Shown one piece after another: positions 1-6,794 of a DNA stretch of 64,000 nt. Origin of the DNA: Paludibacter sp. (GTDB lineage: Bacteria > Bacteroidota > Bacteroidia > Bacteroidales > Paludibacteraceae); assembly GCA_017882285.1 (NCBI GenBank), contig JADGPS010000003.1, positions 1 through 64,000 of the forward strand. Direction: 5' to 3'. The notes below the pieces were generated by a model, which searched no databases, was not told the origin of the DNA, and saw only the letters and a program-made list of their open reading frames with translations. The stretch's first letter is position 1; every line of letters starts with the position of its first letter. The position numbers and the translations under genes are program-made.

Positions 1-1
1 T

Positions 2-198
2 CGGCTATCAGAAACCATTGGCGATAAAACGCTACTGGGATTGATACGTAAATACCTTCAAAGCGGCATCATGGTTGACGGAGTTGTAAGTCAACGTACC
101 GAAGGCACACCTCAAGGTAGCTGAAACTAATCATCAATCGAGAGAAAAGTCAGGTTTGTGAAGTAAATCAAACCAAATTCTTAGGTTACACCATTCAA
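2..198 (+). pseudogene. Group II intron reverse transcriptase, internally deleted remnant
   Basis: Two fragments of a group II intron-encoded (LtrA-type) reverse transcriptase are visible in two frames. Bases 2-124 read IGDKTLLGLIRKYL, then GVVSQRTEGTPQGS and a stop. PQG is the conserved motif normally followed by GPLSPLL. From 121, in another frame, LKLIINREKSQV and KFLGYTI match the region after the catalytic domain. The roughly 70 residues between them, including the YADD catalytic motif, are missing, and the join shifts the frame. The remnant runs straight into the 44-bp repeat at 197. It cannot encode an active enzyme. The 5' part lies outside the window, so whether the intron RNA survives there cannot be seen. 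Confidence 0.8.
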
Positions 199-240
199 GT
201 GGTACAAAGATATATTTTTATTTTCAGATACTCAAAACAT
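197..240 (+). repeat. 44-bp direct repeat, left copy (end module of tRNA-Gln elements)
   Basis: This block matches 6635-6678 at 41 of 44 positions by eye, in the same orientation; the shared core includes TTTTTATTTTCAGATACTC. In both copies it lies on the far side of a hairpin terminator and a 17-bp att-like repeat. The left copy continues into short ATACTCAAAAC repeats (about 226-258) that the right copy lacks. It is probably the end of a related integrated element. Confidence 0.7.
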
Positions 241-307
241 ACTCAAAACATACTCTAAAAACACCCCGAAATAAGTCAAAACAAATCTATTCTTACCATT
301 ATTCTTA

Positions 308-351
308 CCAAAAATCAAAACCCCCGATAATATGTTATTTATTATCAGGGG
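308..351 (-). terminator. Hairpin terminator next to the left att repeat
   Basis: Arms CCCCCGATAATA (321-332) and TATTATCAGGGG (340-351) pair over 12 bp with one G-U when read on the minus strand. They are followed on that strand by GGTTTTGATTTTTGG. It sits just beyond the att repeat at 365-381, exactly where the tRNA-Gln terminator sits at the other end (6731-6765). It is either the original chromosomal terminator of the tRNA or the matching part of a second element. Confidence 0.6.
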
Positions 352-364
352 TTTATTTGGTTTT

Positions 365-381
365 AAATGTTGTCTCACCAA
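365..381 (+). repeat. att-like direct repeat, distal end of the tRNA-Gln element
   Basis: AAATGTTGTCTCACCAA is identical to 6778-6794. Bases 370-381 duplicate the last 12 nt of tRNA-Gln (read on the minus strand). Duplication of a tRNA 3' end is the usual footprint of tyrosine-recombinase integration, so this is called the attachment site distal to the intact tRNA. The integrase gene begins about 200 bp inside it. Confidence 0.75.
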
Positions 382-512
382 AACACCTTTATATCTTTTC
401 GCTCTTTATTTTACTTACTCACAAATATAAATTAAAAGTACTGATATACAATATCTTTGAATAATTGTTTTATCATAAAAGAGTAAACAGAATAAAAATA
501 AATAAAGAAATT

Positions 513-532
513 TTGTCCCCCCATTTGTCCCC
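513..532 (+). promoter_or_regulatory. Paired TTGTCCCC octamers (possible integrase arm sites)
   Basis: TTGTCCCC occurs at 513-520 and 525-532, a 12-bp period. A near copy (ATGTCCCC, TTGTCCCC, same 12-bp period and orientation) lies at 6706-6725 inside the other end of the element. Tyrosine recombinases of this group bind arm-type sites inside the element, so these are candidates. They overlap the -33 box of the integrase promoter, which would allow autoregulation. Function is inferred only from position and repetition. Confidence 0.45.
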
Positions 533-555
533 CCGAAAATAATTTACTATCTTTG
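524..555 (+). promoter_or_regulatory. Bacteroidota-type promoter of the integrase gene
   Basis: TTTG (524-527), a 20-bp spacer and TATCTTTG (548-555) match the TTTG / TAnnTTTG consensus of the primary sigma factor in this phylum. The integrase ATG is 30 bp downstream of the -7 box. Confidence 0.65.
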
Positions 556-585
556 TTGCGTGTTTAACCAATCATACATACAACA

Positions 586-1950
586 ATGGCAAAAATTAAA
601 TTTTACCTCAAAGACAGTAAACAGACTGAAACCGCTATTTATGCACGAATCAGTTACGGCGCAACAATAGCAGACACCGACGGCAAAGAGTACATCAGTC
701 TAAAGTACTACATTGCAAAGAGTATAAACCCCATATTTTGGAATCCAAAGACCAACCGAGCCAAAGGAACAAAAGACTTTCCGGAATATCCTGAATTTAA
801 TAACCGTTTAGATGTTATTGAATCAACTATAAACAGCGTTTTTCTAAAGTTTGAATTGTCGAACATTACCCCAAACAATAAACTAATTAAAATCGAATTA
901 GATAAAATCCTGAAACCTGAAATAATTATTTCAAAAGACGAGAACCCAAACGATTTATTTCCGTTTATCGACCACCTGATTAAAACATCGCCCAACAAAC
1001 ATTCAACTATAAAAAGTTTTATGGTTGTACGAAAAAATTTACAAGACTACCAAAAGGCAAAGAAAACGGTTTTAAACTTCAATAGTATTGATATTGACTT
1101 TTACAACTTCTTTATTGACTACCTGACTAAACCGACCAAAGGGAAAAACAAGGCAGGGCAAACCATAACAAAGGCGGGACTATCAAAGAACACAATCGGC
1201 ACACGAATAAAGATACTCAAAACCTTTATAAACGAGGCAAACGATAGAGGTATTAATGTACTACCTGACTACAAAAAGAAATCATTCAAAGTACTTAAAG
1301 AAGAAACTAATTCAATCTATTTGACTGAATCGGAATTAATGCAAATGTACTACATTGAAACATCGCCCGAGAGTTTGGAAATTTTGAGAAAGGAATTTTT
1401 TACCGACAAATTACCCGACTATTTGGCAAAAGTCCGGGACTTGTTCCTGATTGGTTGTTATACAGGGTTGCGGTTTTCTGATTTGTCGAAACTGAATAAA
1501 GACAATATCACTAAAGACAATACGATAAATGTTAAAACCATAAAAACGAATCAAAGTGTAGTCGTACCAATCCACCCGATAACTAAACAGATATTTGAAA
1601 AGTATAACTATCAATTACCCCGAGAAATTAGCAATCAGAAATTTAATGAGTATTTGAAAGACGTTGCAAAAATAGCACGGATAAACGAACCCATTACAAC
1701 CGAATCGACCAAAGGCGGTTTTAAAGTATCTGAAACAACCGAAAAATACAATTTAGTAACCAGCCACACCGCCCGCCGTTCCTTTGCTACCAACGCCTTT
1801 TTATCTGATATGCCGAGTATTTCTATAATGAAAATAACAGGACACAAAACAGAATCGGCGTTTATGAGATATATTAAAATGAGTGCAAAAGATAACGCTA
1901 TCAAAATGCAATCACATCCGTTTTTCAATAAATTAATCATTGCTAAATAA
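586..1950 (+). CDS. Tyrosine recombinase / integrase (IntDOT-like)
   Basis: This is a site-specific recombinase that would integrate and excise the surrounding element at tRNA-Gln. The 454-residue length is usual for Bacteroidota phage-type integrases. The first ~100 residues look like an arm-type DNA-binding domain (Arm-DNA-bind_5 type), followed by a SAM-like core-binding domain (about 125-230) and a catalytic domain. Visible catalytic residues are R296 (TGLRFSDL), H394 and R397 (SHTARRS), H420 (TGHK) and nucleophile Y429 (MRYIKM), so the active site appears complete. It is the first gene inside the distal att repeat and has a good promoter. The integrase lies at the end away from the intact tRNA, which is less usual but compatible with tRNA-targeted elements. 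Confidence 0.93.
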   Translation: MAKIKFYLKDSKQTETAIYARISYGATIADTDGKEYISLKYYIAKSINPIFWNPKTNRAKGTKDFPEYPEFNNRLDVIESTINSVFLKFELSNITPNNKLIKIELDKILKPEIIISKDENPNDLFPFIDHLIKTSPNKHSTIKSFMVVRKNLQDYQKAKKTVLNFNSIDIDFYNFFIDYLTKPTKGKNKAGQTITKAGLSKNTIGTRIKILKTFINEANDRGINVLPDYKKKSFKVLKEETNSIYLTESELMQMYYIETSPESLEILRKEFFTDKLPDYLAKVRDLFLIGCYTGLRFSDLSKLNKDNITKDNTINVKTIKTNQSVVVPIHPITKQIFEKYNYQLPREISNQKFNEYLKDVAKIARINEPITTESTKGGFKVSETTEKYNLVTSHTARRSFATNAFLSDMPSISIMKITGHKTESAFMRYIKMSAKDNAIKMQSHPFFNKLIIAK

Positions 1951-1957
1951 TTGAAGT

Positions 1958-2725
1958 ATGGAAACGAAAATTAATCATTTAGAATTAAAAGAGATTGAAA
2001 TTTTAAAAACTGCGGAAAATCAACATGAATTAACCCGATTTGGGTTGACATTAATTTTCCTTTTGAAAAACGAATTTGAGCGTTCTAAAAATGATTTTCA
2101 AATTAAGTTTGATACCGATTTTAGTAAATTTGTAATTGGTTCAAATGCTACTAAAAAAACTTTTATAAAATGTGAAAAAGAGGAGTTAAACCTACTAATA
2201 AATACTATTAAGGATTGTTTTGGTACAGGATACCAATCATTTAATGAATATAAAAATTTAATTGCCTATCTGGAATTTTTGGAATCCTTAGATAATCATC
2301 AAAAAGAAAACACCACTACACCACCAAAACAACCGATAACCTTTGAGGGACTGTTTATAAGTCCTTATTCCGAATATATTGATTTGTTATTAGAAAAACT
2401 TAGTGATATTGGATTGATAAAAACAAAAAATAATTGGAGAGAATGGCAAACCGGAAAAGTAGAAAAAAACGAAACATCAAAATTCTATTATTATTTAAAA
2501 AGAAAAAAGGTTTTGAATGTTGACTATGTTACAACTCCCGCCCTGATTTGTTTTAATGATAAATTTGGAATTGAAGTATATAAAGACAAGGAAACCCCAA
2601 AAACAGATAGATTTGTTCAAATTAAAACCCTTACTTCAACCGAAAAAAGAGCCACAAAAACTAATCTATTAGAAAAATTTGATATTGTATTTAATAAGTG
2701 GATTGAAAAAATACCATTAAAGTAA
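1958..2725 (+). CDS. Hypothetical protein of the mobile element
   Basis: I do not recognise a family. The 255-residue protein is lysine- and glutamate-rich, has no signal peptide or clear membrane segment, and looks cytoplasmic. It has two charged halves joined by a proline/threonine-rich linker near residues 118-128 (TTTPPKQP). The start is 7 bp after the integrase stop, so the two are probably co-transcribed and it may help control integration or excision. The C-terminal half (about 130-255) could be a winged-helix-like region, but no diagnostic motif supports that. Confidence 0.7.
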   Translation: METKINHLELKEIEILKTAENQHELTRFGLTLIFLLKNEFERSKNDFQIKFDTDFSKFVIGSNATKKTFIKCEKEELNLLINTIKDCFGTGYQSFNEYKNLIAYLEFLESLDNHQKENTTTPPKQPITFEGLFISPYSEYIDLLLEKLSDIGLIKTKNNWREWQTGKVEKNETSKFYYYLKRKKVLNVDYVTTPALICFNDKFGIEVYKDKETPKTDRFVQIKTLTSTEKRATKTNLLEKFDIVFNKWIEKIPLK

Positions 2726-2734
2726 GTTAAACAT

Positions 2735-2781
2735 TATATTCCGCACTATTCCGTACTATTCCGCAACGGAAACGGAATATA
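2735..2781. repeat. Phased TATTCCG repeats with inverted copy (operator or iteron cluster)
   Basis: TATTCCG occurs at 2737-2743, 2747-2753 and 2757-2763, exactly one helical turn apart. An inverted copy, CGGAATA, lies at 2773-2779 and a partial one (CGGAAA) at 2767-2772. The outermost bases form TATATTCCG...CGGAATATA. The cluster lies in the only sizeable gap between the integrase operon and the excisionase-like and Rep genes. Helically phased repeats there suit binding by an Xis-type protein, a repressor or a replication initiator. A perfect CGGAAT-CT-ATTCCG palindrome also occurs within the next-but-one gene (3379-3392). Confidence 0.6.
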
Positions 2782-2836
2782 AAAGACTGAATAAGAGTAC
2801 ATTAAATTTGCTGAAAAATTAAAAATCAGCAAATTT

Positions 2837-3139
2837 ATGAACGAAGTTATTTTAAACGGAATTAGTTTTGAGCAGTTACAAGACAGTATCAGAACTATTG
2901 TACAAAATGAAGTACAAAAAATTGTATTAGGGTTGACCACCGCCCCCGAACCCGCCCCCGAACTCATCACAAGAAAACAAACCTGCCACATTTTGGGTAT
3001 TTCCTTACCTACATTAAACGAATGGACTAAAACAGGTATTATTCCGGCGCAACGTATCGGAACACGTGTACGCTACCAAAGAGCCAACGTGTACGCATCT
3101 TTGAAAGACATTGAAACCCTTAAATATCGGAGGGCGTAA
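2837..3139 (+). CDS. MerR/excisionase-type helix-turn-helix protein
   Basis: This is a 100-residue protein. Its C-terminal half, about residues 45-90, is an HTH_17-type helix-turn-helix: ITRKQTCHILGISLPTL followed by EWTKTGIIPAQRIGTRVRY, the usual recognition-helix and wing pattern of excisionases and small MerR-like regulators. The N-terminal ~40 residues are a short charged helix (possible dimerisation) and an AP-repeat linker (PEPAPE). Immediately upstream are phased TATTCCG repeats that could be its binding sites. Within a tRNA-integrated element this is the best candidate for the recombination directionality factor, but a role as operon repressor is equally possible. Confidence 0.8.
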   Translation: MNEVILNGISFEQLQDSIRTIVQNEVQKIVLGLTTAPEPAPELITRKQTCHILGISLPTLNEWTKTGIIPAQRIGTRVRYQRANVYASLKDIETLKYRRA

Positions 3140-3142
3140 ACA

Positions 3143-3538
3143 ATGGCAAAGAAGTGTTTAACCGCAACCGCAAAAAAAGGCGTTTTTATTCAAAATGTAA
3201 TCCATACCGACATATTTGATTTAATGCCCGAATCAGGCGCAAATTTGCCCTTTTCTTATTTCCGTAGGAGTTTACCCATACAGCCGTATTTAATCCAACA
3301 GGGGGCAAAGTATGTTGTTGAAAGCCACAAAGGAATTACTAAAGTATTGCACACCGGATTGAAACCCACCAAAGTAAACGGAATCTATTCCGGCGACGTA
3401 TATGATCAACAAACGAGGTTGAAAAGTTTGATTTTGTTTTGTTCCAACCCCGCCGAATGTAGTTATACAGTCTATTTTTTCAATGGACTACCCCCGAAAA
3501 GTCTGAATAAAGTTTTAAACGAAATTTTGGCGAAATGA
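3143..3538 (+). CDS. Hypothetical basic protein upstream of the replication initiator
   Basis: A 131-residue, moderately basic protein that I cannot assign to a named family. It starts 3 bp after the HTH gene stop and its stop overlaps the next start (ATGA at 3535-3538), implying translational coupling to the Rep-like gene. There is no signal peptide. Several aromatic/beta-rich stretches (YVVESHKGITKVLHTG, YTVYFFNGLP) suggest a compact beta fold; a single-stranded-DNA-binding role beside a Rep gene would be plausible but is speculation. The gene includes the palindrome at 3379-3392. Confidence 0.7.
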   Translation: MAKKCLTATAKKGVFIQNVIHTDIFDLMPESGANLPFSYFRRSLPIQPYLIQQGAKYVVESHKGITKVLHTGLKPTKVNGIYSGDVYDQQTRLKSLILFCSNPAECSYTVYFFNGLPPKSLNKVLNEILAK

Positions 3539-4707
3539 TAGACAGCGTAACATCAAACCTGACTGTATTGAATATCGGAATTGAAAAACCCGAAAAGGTC
3601 AAAGGTTTACGGATTAGACCGATTAAAGATAATTTTTATTCAGTTCGTGGAAGTTTACACAAATACAAAAACAATGGACTACATAACGCCGATGATTTTC
3701 AGTTGAGTGATTTAAAAAACACCCTGAATCTGTTATCTAAAGAAATAGGTTTAAATGCCGACATCGCCCCCCTTAATGGTTTTGAGTTCGGCGTGAATAT
3801 AAAACTACCAACGAACCCGAATAATGCCTTAAATCGACTTATATTACATAAATCAAATCAGGCGAACAATAGCAAAGACTATAAAGAATTTGATTATAAA
3901 AATCATTCGTTCAAATTTTATAATAAGTCCGGTTTGACAAATATAGAGCCGTATCACTCCGATAACATCTTGAGGGTTGAGGTCAAAGTCAACAAAATGA
4001 CTTATATAAAACAAAAGGGCGTTTATTGTAAACGAATAGCTGATTTATTAGATGTTGAGGTTTGGGAACGATTTGAAAAAATACTGATTGAAACAATACA
4101 GGAATGTTTATTTATTGATTTTTCGACAAAAGAGATTAATTCATTATCGACTAAAAATTATATTCAATATCTGAAATATATTAATCCGACTATTTGGGAA
4201 CATTTATACAATGAAACGAGGGGAAACCGCAACAAATACAGCCGAGAGCGGTTAAAGTGTGAAACGTTTATTAATCAGTACAGTAAATCAACTCTTAAGA
4301 CTGATATTATAAACCTGATTAAAGACAAATGTACGGAATTGCGGGACATTTCAAAGGCAAATGAGATAGTTAAAAAGTGGGACAAAATTACCGTTTTTCA
4401 ATCTATAAATAAACCGAGAGAATGGGACAAAATTACCTATAAGATAAACAGTAATTCTGTACCAACCCGCACCAACTCCGAAACACGTTGTAAAGGTTGC
4501 GGTTGTATCATTGAAAAACCCCGAAAAGGTCAGTTATATTGTAGTGCAAATATTGTTGGATATAAAGAGGCGCACAAATGCCGGAATAATAACAGTAATA
4601 TCCGAAACAACACAAAAAGGTCAATCAGGCGGGTTTTATCTATTCCTTTGATGTTTGACTTGTCGGACACCATCGCACCGGAGAAAAGAATTTATTTAAA
4701 CCAATAA
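3535..4707 (+). CDS. Replication initiator-like protein (phage/plasmid gene II/X type)
   Basis: The 390-residue protein resembles the phage/plasmid replication protein family that includes filamentous-phage gene II/X. It has VRGSLHKYKNNG near residue 37, a following GFEFGVNIKLP segment near 85, HSFKFYNKSGL near 125 and NILRVEVKVNKM near 147, in the order typical of that family. These proteins nick double-stranded DNA to start rolling-circle replication; I infer the same role here. The C-terminus adds a probable zinc-binding motif (CKGCGCIIEKPRKGQLYC, then HKC, about residues 320-345) and a basic tail. Start overlaps the preceding stop by 4 nt. Its presence implies that the excised element can replicate. 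I see no relaxase-type HUH motif, so the family call rests on pattern similarity. Confidence 0.6.
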   Translation: MIDSVTSNLTVLNIGIEKPEKVKGLRIRPIKDNFYSVRGSLHKYKNNGLHNADDFQLSDLKNTLNLLSKEIGLNADIAPLNGFEFGVNIKLPTNPNNALNRLILHKSNQANNSKDYKEFDYKNHSFKFYNKSGLTNIEPYHSDNILRVEVKVNKMTYIKQKGVYCKRIADLLDVEVWERFEKILIETIQECLFIDFSTKEINSLSTKNYIQYLKYINPTIWEHLYNETRGNRNKYSRERLKCETFINQYSKSTLKTDIINLIKDKCTELRDISKANEIVKKWDKITVFQSINKPREWDKITYKINSNSVPTRTNSETRCKGCGCIIEKPRKGQLYCSANIVGYKEAHKCRNNNSNIRNNTKRSIRRVLSIPLMFDLSDTIAPEKRIYLNQ

Positions 4708-4769
4708 CCAAACTATACCACTTCAGGTAAGAATGGAATAATATGAAAATAACATTCAAATACATATTT

Positions 4770-5063
4770 ATGGCACAGAAAAAAGGACAAACAGGTAATC
4801 CGAATGGAAGACCAAAAGGAACACCAAACAAAACTACAGCCGGAATGAGAGCCAAAATTCAAAAGTTAGTTGATGCAAATTGGAAAACCATAACACTGGA
4901 TATTCAAAAAATGCCTTCAAGAGATAGAGTTGACATAGTTGTTAGATTATTGCCTTTTATTGCAGTTAAAATGCAGAGCACTAATCTGAATATCGATTTT
5001 GACCAACTGGACGATGAGCAGCTCAATGAAATTGTAGATATATTAATTGAAAAAATGAAATAA
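4770..5063 (+). CDS. DUF5681-type small protein
   Basis: A 97-residue protein beginning MAQKKGQTGNPNGRPKGTPN. The GNPNGRPKGxPNK signature is that of DUF5681, a short N-terminal module often seen in phage or transposon proteins, sometimes near small-terminase or homeodomain-like proteins. The C-terminal part (about 55-97) is acidic and may form a helical hairpin (FDQLDDEQLNEIVDIL). An upstream in-frame ATG at 4743 would add nine unrelated residues; I prefer 4770 because the conserved motif begins right after it. No large terminase lies nearby, so a packaging role is not supported within the window. Confidence 0.7.
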   Translation: MAQKKGQTGNPNGRPKGTPNKTTAGMRAKIQKLVDANWKTITLDIQKMPSRDRVDIVVRLLPFIAVKMQSTNLNIDFDQLDDEQLNEIVDILIEKMK

Positions 5064-5084
5064 AAATTTAAAAAAAAAATCAAA

Positions 5085-5288
5085 ATGGGAACCTCAAAAA
5101 AGACTATTGTGTTAACAATTGCATTAAAGAAAAGATTATTGAAATCTTTACAATCTGGGCAATTAATTCTTGAACATTACCCGGAGTTCTTTTCAGAACC
5201 ATCTATAGCAGACATAGACATCTCTTTTTTAACAGAAGAAGAGAAAGCCGTATTATTAAAAATTGCACGCAACAGTAATAATTATTAA
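5085..5288 (+). CDS. Small hypothetical protein of the mobile element
   Basis: A 67-residue protein, not recognised. It begins 21 bp after the DUF5681 gene behind an A-rich stretch (typical of translation starts here) and is followed 18 bp later by another element gene. It is helical and mixed in charge with no membrane segment or cysteines. Position suggests accessory cargo of the element. Confidence 0.5.
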   Translation: MGTSKKTIVLTIALKKRLLKSLQSGQLILEHYPEFFSEPSIADIDISFLTEEEKAVLLKIARNSNNY

Positions 5289-5306
5289 TCATAAAAATAA
5301 ACTAAA

Positions 5307-5891
5307 ATGAATAAAGAAAAAATTTTAATTAACGAGAACCAAATAAGGCAAAATGACTTATTAGCACAAGCACATGAAACGGTTAAACTTATCAATGGTG
5401 AGCTGATTCCAGCACTCTACGAAATCGGTATGGTTTTGACCCTTGATATAATTCAAGACAGCCTCACAGGCACAAATGAAATTCGAAAGATGTTTTTTGC
5501 TAATGTGGAGAAAGACACGAAAAATATCAAAACCATCGCAATAAAAAAGAAATTGGTTGAGGCAGCTGAAAAATCGTTTGAAACGTTTAATAATGAGCTG
5601 GATAGTCTCAAGAAAGACCTTAAACAAGTCGACTATTTGACTGTTGAGGATGGATTGTGTATTCTTTCAGAAGAAAATGAAGAGAAGCTGATTGACAGTG
5701 CCCGGATTTATCTTACCGAACCAAAAGAGATTGAAATTTATAAAATTCACAGAGAGGCAGCAGAAATTTTGAATCGGTTATTCAAGGGCAAATTTCCTTT
5801 GTTTTGGTATAACATTTTTGTTGAAAACAACGGCGTTATTTCAGTCAATGACAGTACTCTATACTCAAAAATAGTAAACAATGGAAACTAA
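5307..5891 (+). CDS. Hypothetical helical protein of the mobile element
   Basis: A 194-residue, mostly alpha-helical charged protein of no family I recognise. Residues ~45-115 are rich in K/E heptad-like patterns (KNIKTIAIKKKLVEAAEKSF, ELDSLKKDLKQ) that suggest coiled coil. No signal peptide or enzymatic motif is visible. Its last 11 bases overlap the start of the next gene at 5881, so the two are likely co-translated. Possible roles include interference with a host or phage process, but nothing in the sequence decides this. Confidence 0.6.
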   Translation: MNKEKILINENQIRQNDLLAQAHETVKLINGELIPALYEIGMVLTLDIIQDSLTGTNEIRKMFFANVEKDTKNIKTIAIKKKLVEAAEKSFETFNNELDSLKKDLKQVDYLTVEDGLCILSEENEEKLIDSARIYLTEPKEIEIYKIHREAAEILNRLFKGKFPLFWYNIFVENNGVISVNDSTLYSKIVNNGN

Positions 5892-6069
5892 ATTGAAAGA
5901 AGCCCATATTGAGCGATTAGAAAGATTAAAATTTGAATCGGAAAATAGACCGAATGCAATACAAGGGTTGACAGATGAACCAACATTAGGAGAAACCGCC
6001 ATCAGAGGACTACCAGTGCCAAAAAAAAGTGTATTAGAAAATCTTAATTCACACAGTGAAAGTGATTAA
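5881..6069 (+). CDS. Small hypothetical protein overlapping the previous gene
   Basis: A 62-residue charged protein, not recognised. The ATG at 5881 lies 11 nt before the end of the previous gene, in a different frame, consistent with coupling. The sequence is low in hydrophobic residues (ENRPNAIQGLTDEPTLGETA) and likely disordered; DUF5681-adjacent genes of phages sometimes encode such short scaffolding-like proteins, but no homology is claimed. It ends about 150 bp before the lipoprotein gene. Confidence 0.45.
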   Translation: METKLKEAHIERLERLKFESENRPNAIQGLTDEPTLGETAIRGLPVPKKSVLENLNSHSESD

Positions 6070-6220
6070 AAGATATATTTCCCGTCCCGCCTTTTTGCGA
6101 CAAAGAAATCAAGTTGACTATTCATACCGACAATAAATTTTTTCGATTTTTTTTAAATATCGTTTTTATGTAAATAAATATGTTTATTTTTGACGAATAA
6201 ACAATTTAAAATCTATCAAA

Positions 6221-6538
6221 ATGAAAAAATTATTATTGTTCTTTATTTTATGCATGCTGTTTTTTTCTTGTGATAATGGTATGACTTATAAAGTCACGAA
6301 TCTATCCGGTGTTGATTGGTATAAAACTGAAATTTGGTTTGCGTCTTCATCGGTAGCTGGATCTGGTCTTGATGGCTCGCAGTATGTTGGTACTGTATTG
6401 ATTGGTAATTCAGCAAGTTTCACTACAAAAAGTTCGTATTTTTATATATATGCAAAAGATAAAAATGGGGACATGGTAATGAGCCAAACTCAACCTATTT
6501 CAATAAATAATTTTGTTACGAGAAATGATTTGTATTGA
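6221..6538 (+). CDS. Small lipoprotein, cargo of the tRNA-Gln element
   Basis: A 105-residue protein with a lipoprotein signal peptide: MKKLLLFFILCMLFFSC places the lipobox cysteine at residue 17. The mature part is a short beta-rich domain of unknown family. It has its own upstream region with a TATTTTTG -7-like box (6185-6192) about 30 bp before the ATG, so it is probably expressed independently of the operon before it. It is the last gene before the tRNA-proximal end. Surface lipoproteins are common lysogenic-conversion or exclusion genes, which is a possibility only. Confidence 0.65.
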   Translation: MKKLLLFFILCMLFFSCDNGMTYKVTNLSGVDWYKTEIWFASSSVAGSGLDGSQYVGTVLIGNSASFTTKSSYFYIYAKDKNGDMVMSQTQPISINNFVTRNDLY

Positions 6539-6565
6539 TCAGACTATTGCAGTCCGATTGGACAC

Positions 6566-6598
6566 AAAAAAAGAGCGGTCAGGAACCACCCCGACCGC
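6566..6598 (-). terminator. Possible terminator at the tRNA-proximal end of the element
   Basis: On the minus strand, GCGGTC and GACCGC (6593-6598 and 6575-6580) form a 6-bp GC-rich stem with a 12-nt loop followed by seven Ts (6572-6566). It would stop leftward transcription entering from the tRNA side. The stem is short and the loop large, so this is a modest call. Confidence 0.4.
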
Positions 6599-6634
6599 CA
6601 ATTGTGTTTAACCCACCAACGGCAAACCGTAGGA

Positions 6635-6678
6635 AAGTGATACAAAGGTATGTTTTTATTTTCAGATACTCAAAACAT
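6635..6678 (+). repeat. 44-bp direct repeat, right copy
   Basis: Counterpart of 197-240 (41 of 44 identical). It lies 100 bp inside the tRNA-proximal att repeat, followed by the TTGTCCCC-type octamer pair and the tRNA terminator. Confidence 0.7.
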
Positions 6679-6705
6679 TAAAAAAATCAGATACTTTTCT
6701 ACATA

Positions 6706-6725
6706 ATGTCCCCTCACTTGTCCCC
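6706..6725 (+). promoter_or_regulatory. Paired TGTCCCC octamers, right end
   Basis: ATGTCCCC (6706-6713) and TTGTCCCC (6718-6725) repeat with a 12-bp period and match the left-end pair at 513-532 (17 of 19 positions over the shared 19-mer). Candidate integrase or excisionase arm sites, about 53 bp inside the att repeat. Confidence 0.45.
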
Positions 6726-6730
6726 TTTGT

Positions 6731-6765
6731 TAAAAACGCCCGACTATCTATTTGATAATCAGGCG
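6731..6765 (-). terminator. Terminator of tRNA-Gln, carried by the element end
   Basis: On the minus strand CGCCTGATTATC (6765-6754), a 5-nt loop and GATAGTCGGGCG (6748-6737) pair over 12 bp with two G-U pairs. TTTTTA (6736-6731) follows. It lies 18 bp past the tRNA 3' end and on the element side of the att repeat, so integration has replaced or duplicated the terminator. Confidence 0.7.
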
Positions 6766-6777
6766 CAATTTGGTTTA

Positions 6778-6794
6778 AAATGTTGTCTCACCAA
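6778..6794 (+). repeat. att-like direct repeat overlapping the tRNA-Gln 3' end
   Basis: Identical to 365-381. Bases 6783-6794 are the tRNA discriminator base, the 3' acceptor strand and the first T-stem positions. The element therefore restores an intact tRNA at this end. Confidence 0.75.

Larger units (their letters stand above)
365..6794. mobile_element. Integrated element at tRNA-Gln (about 6.4 kb)
   Basis: The element is bounded by identical 17-bp repeats, the right one overlapping the 3' end of the intact tRNA-Gln. In order it holds a tyrosine recombinase, an unknown protein, phased repeats, an excisionase-like HTH protein, an unknown protein, a gene II/X-like replication initiator, a DUF5681 protein, four unrecognised small genes and a lipoprotein, all on the plus strand. 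No capsid, large terminase, relaxase or type IV secretion gene is present. It therefore resembles an integrated plasmid, a phage satellite or a small integrative mobilisable element rather than a complete prophage or conjugative element. Pairs of TTGTCCCC-like octamers lie inside both ends (513-532 and 6706-6725). Confidence 0.75.

Noticed and set aside
365-6794. Complete prophage
   Set aside because: No capsid, portal, tail or large terminase gene was found; called a small integrated element instead.
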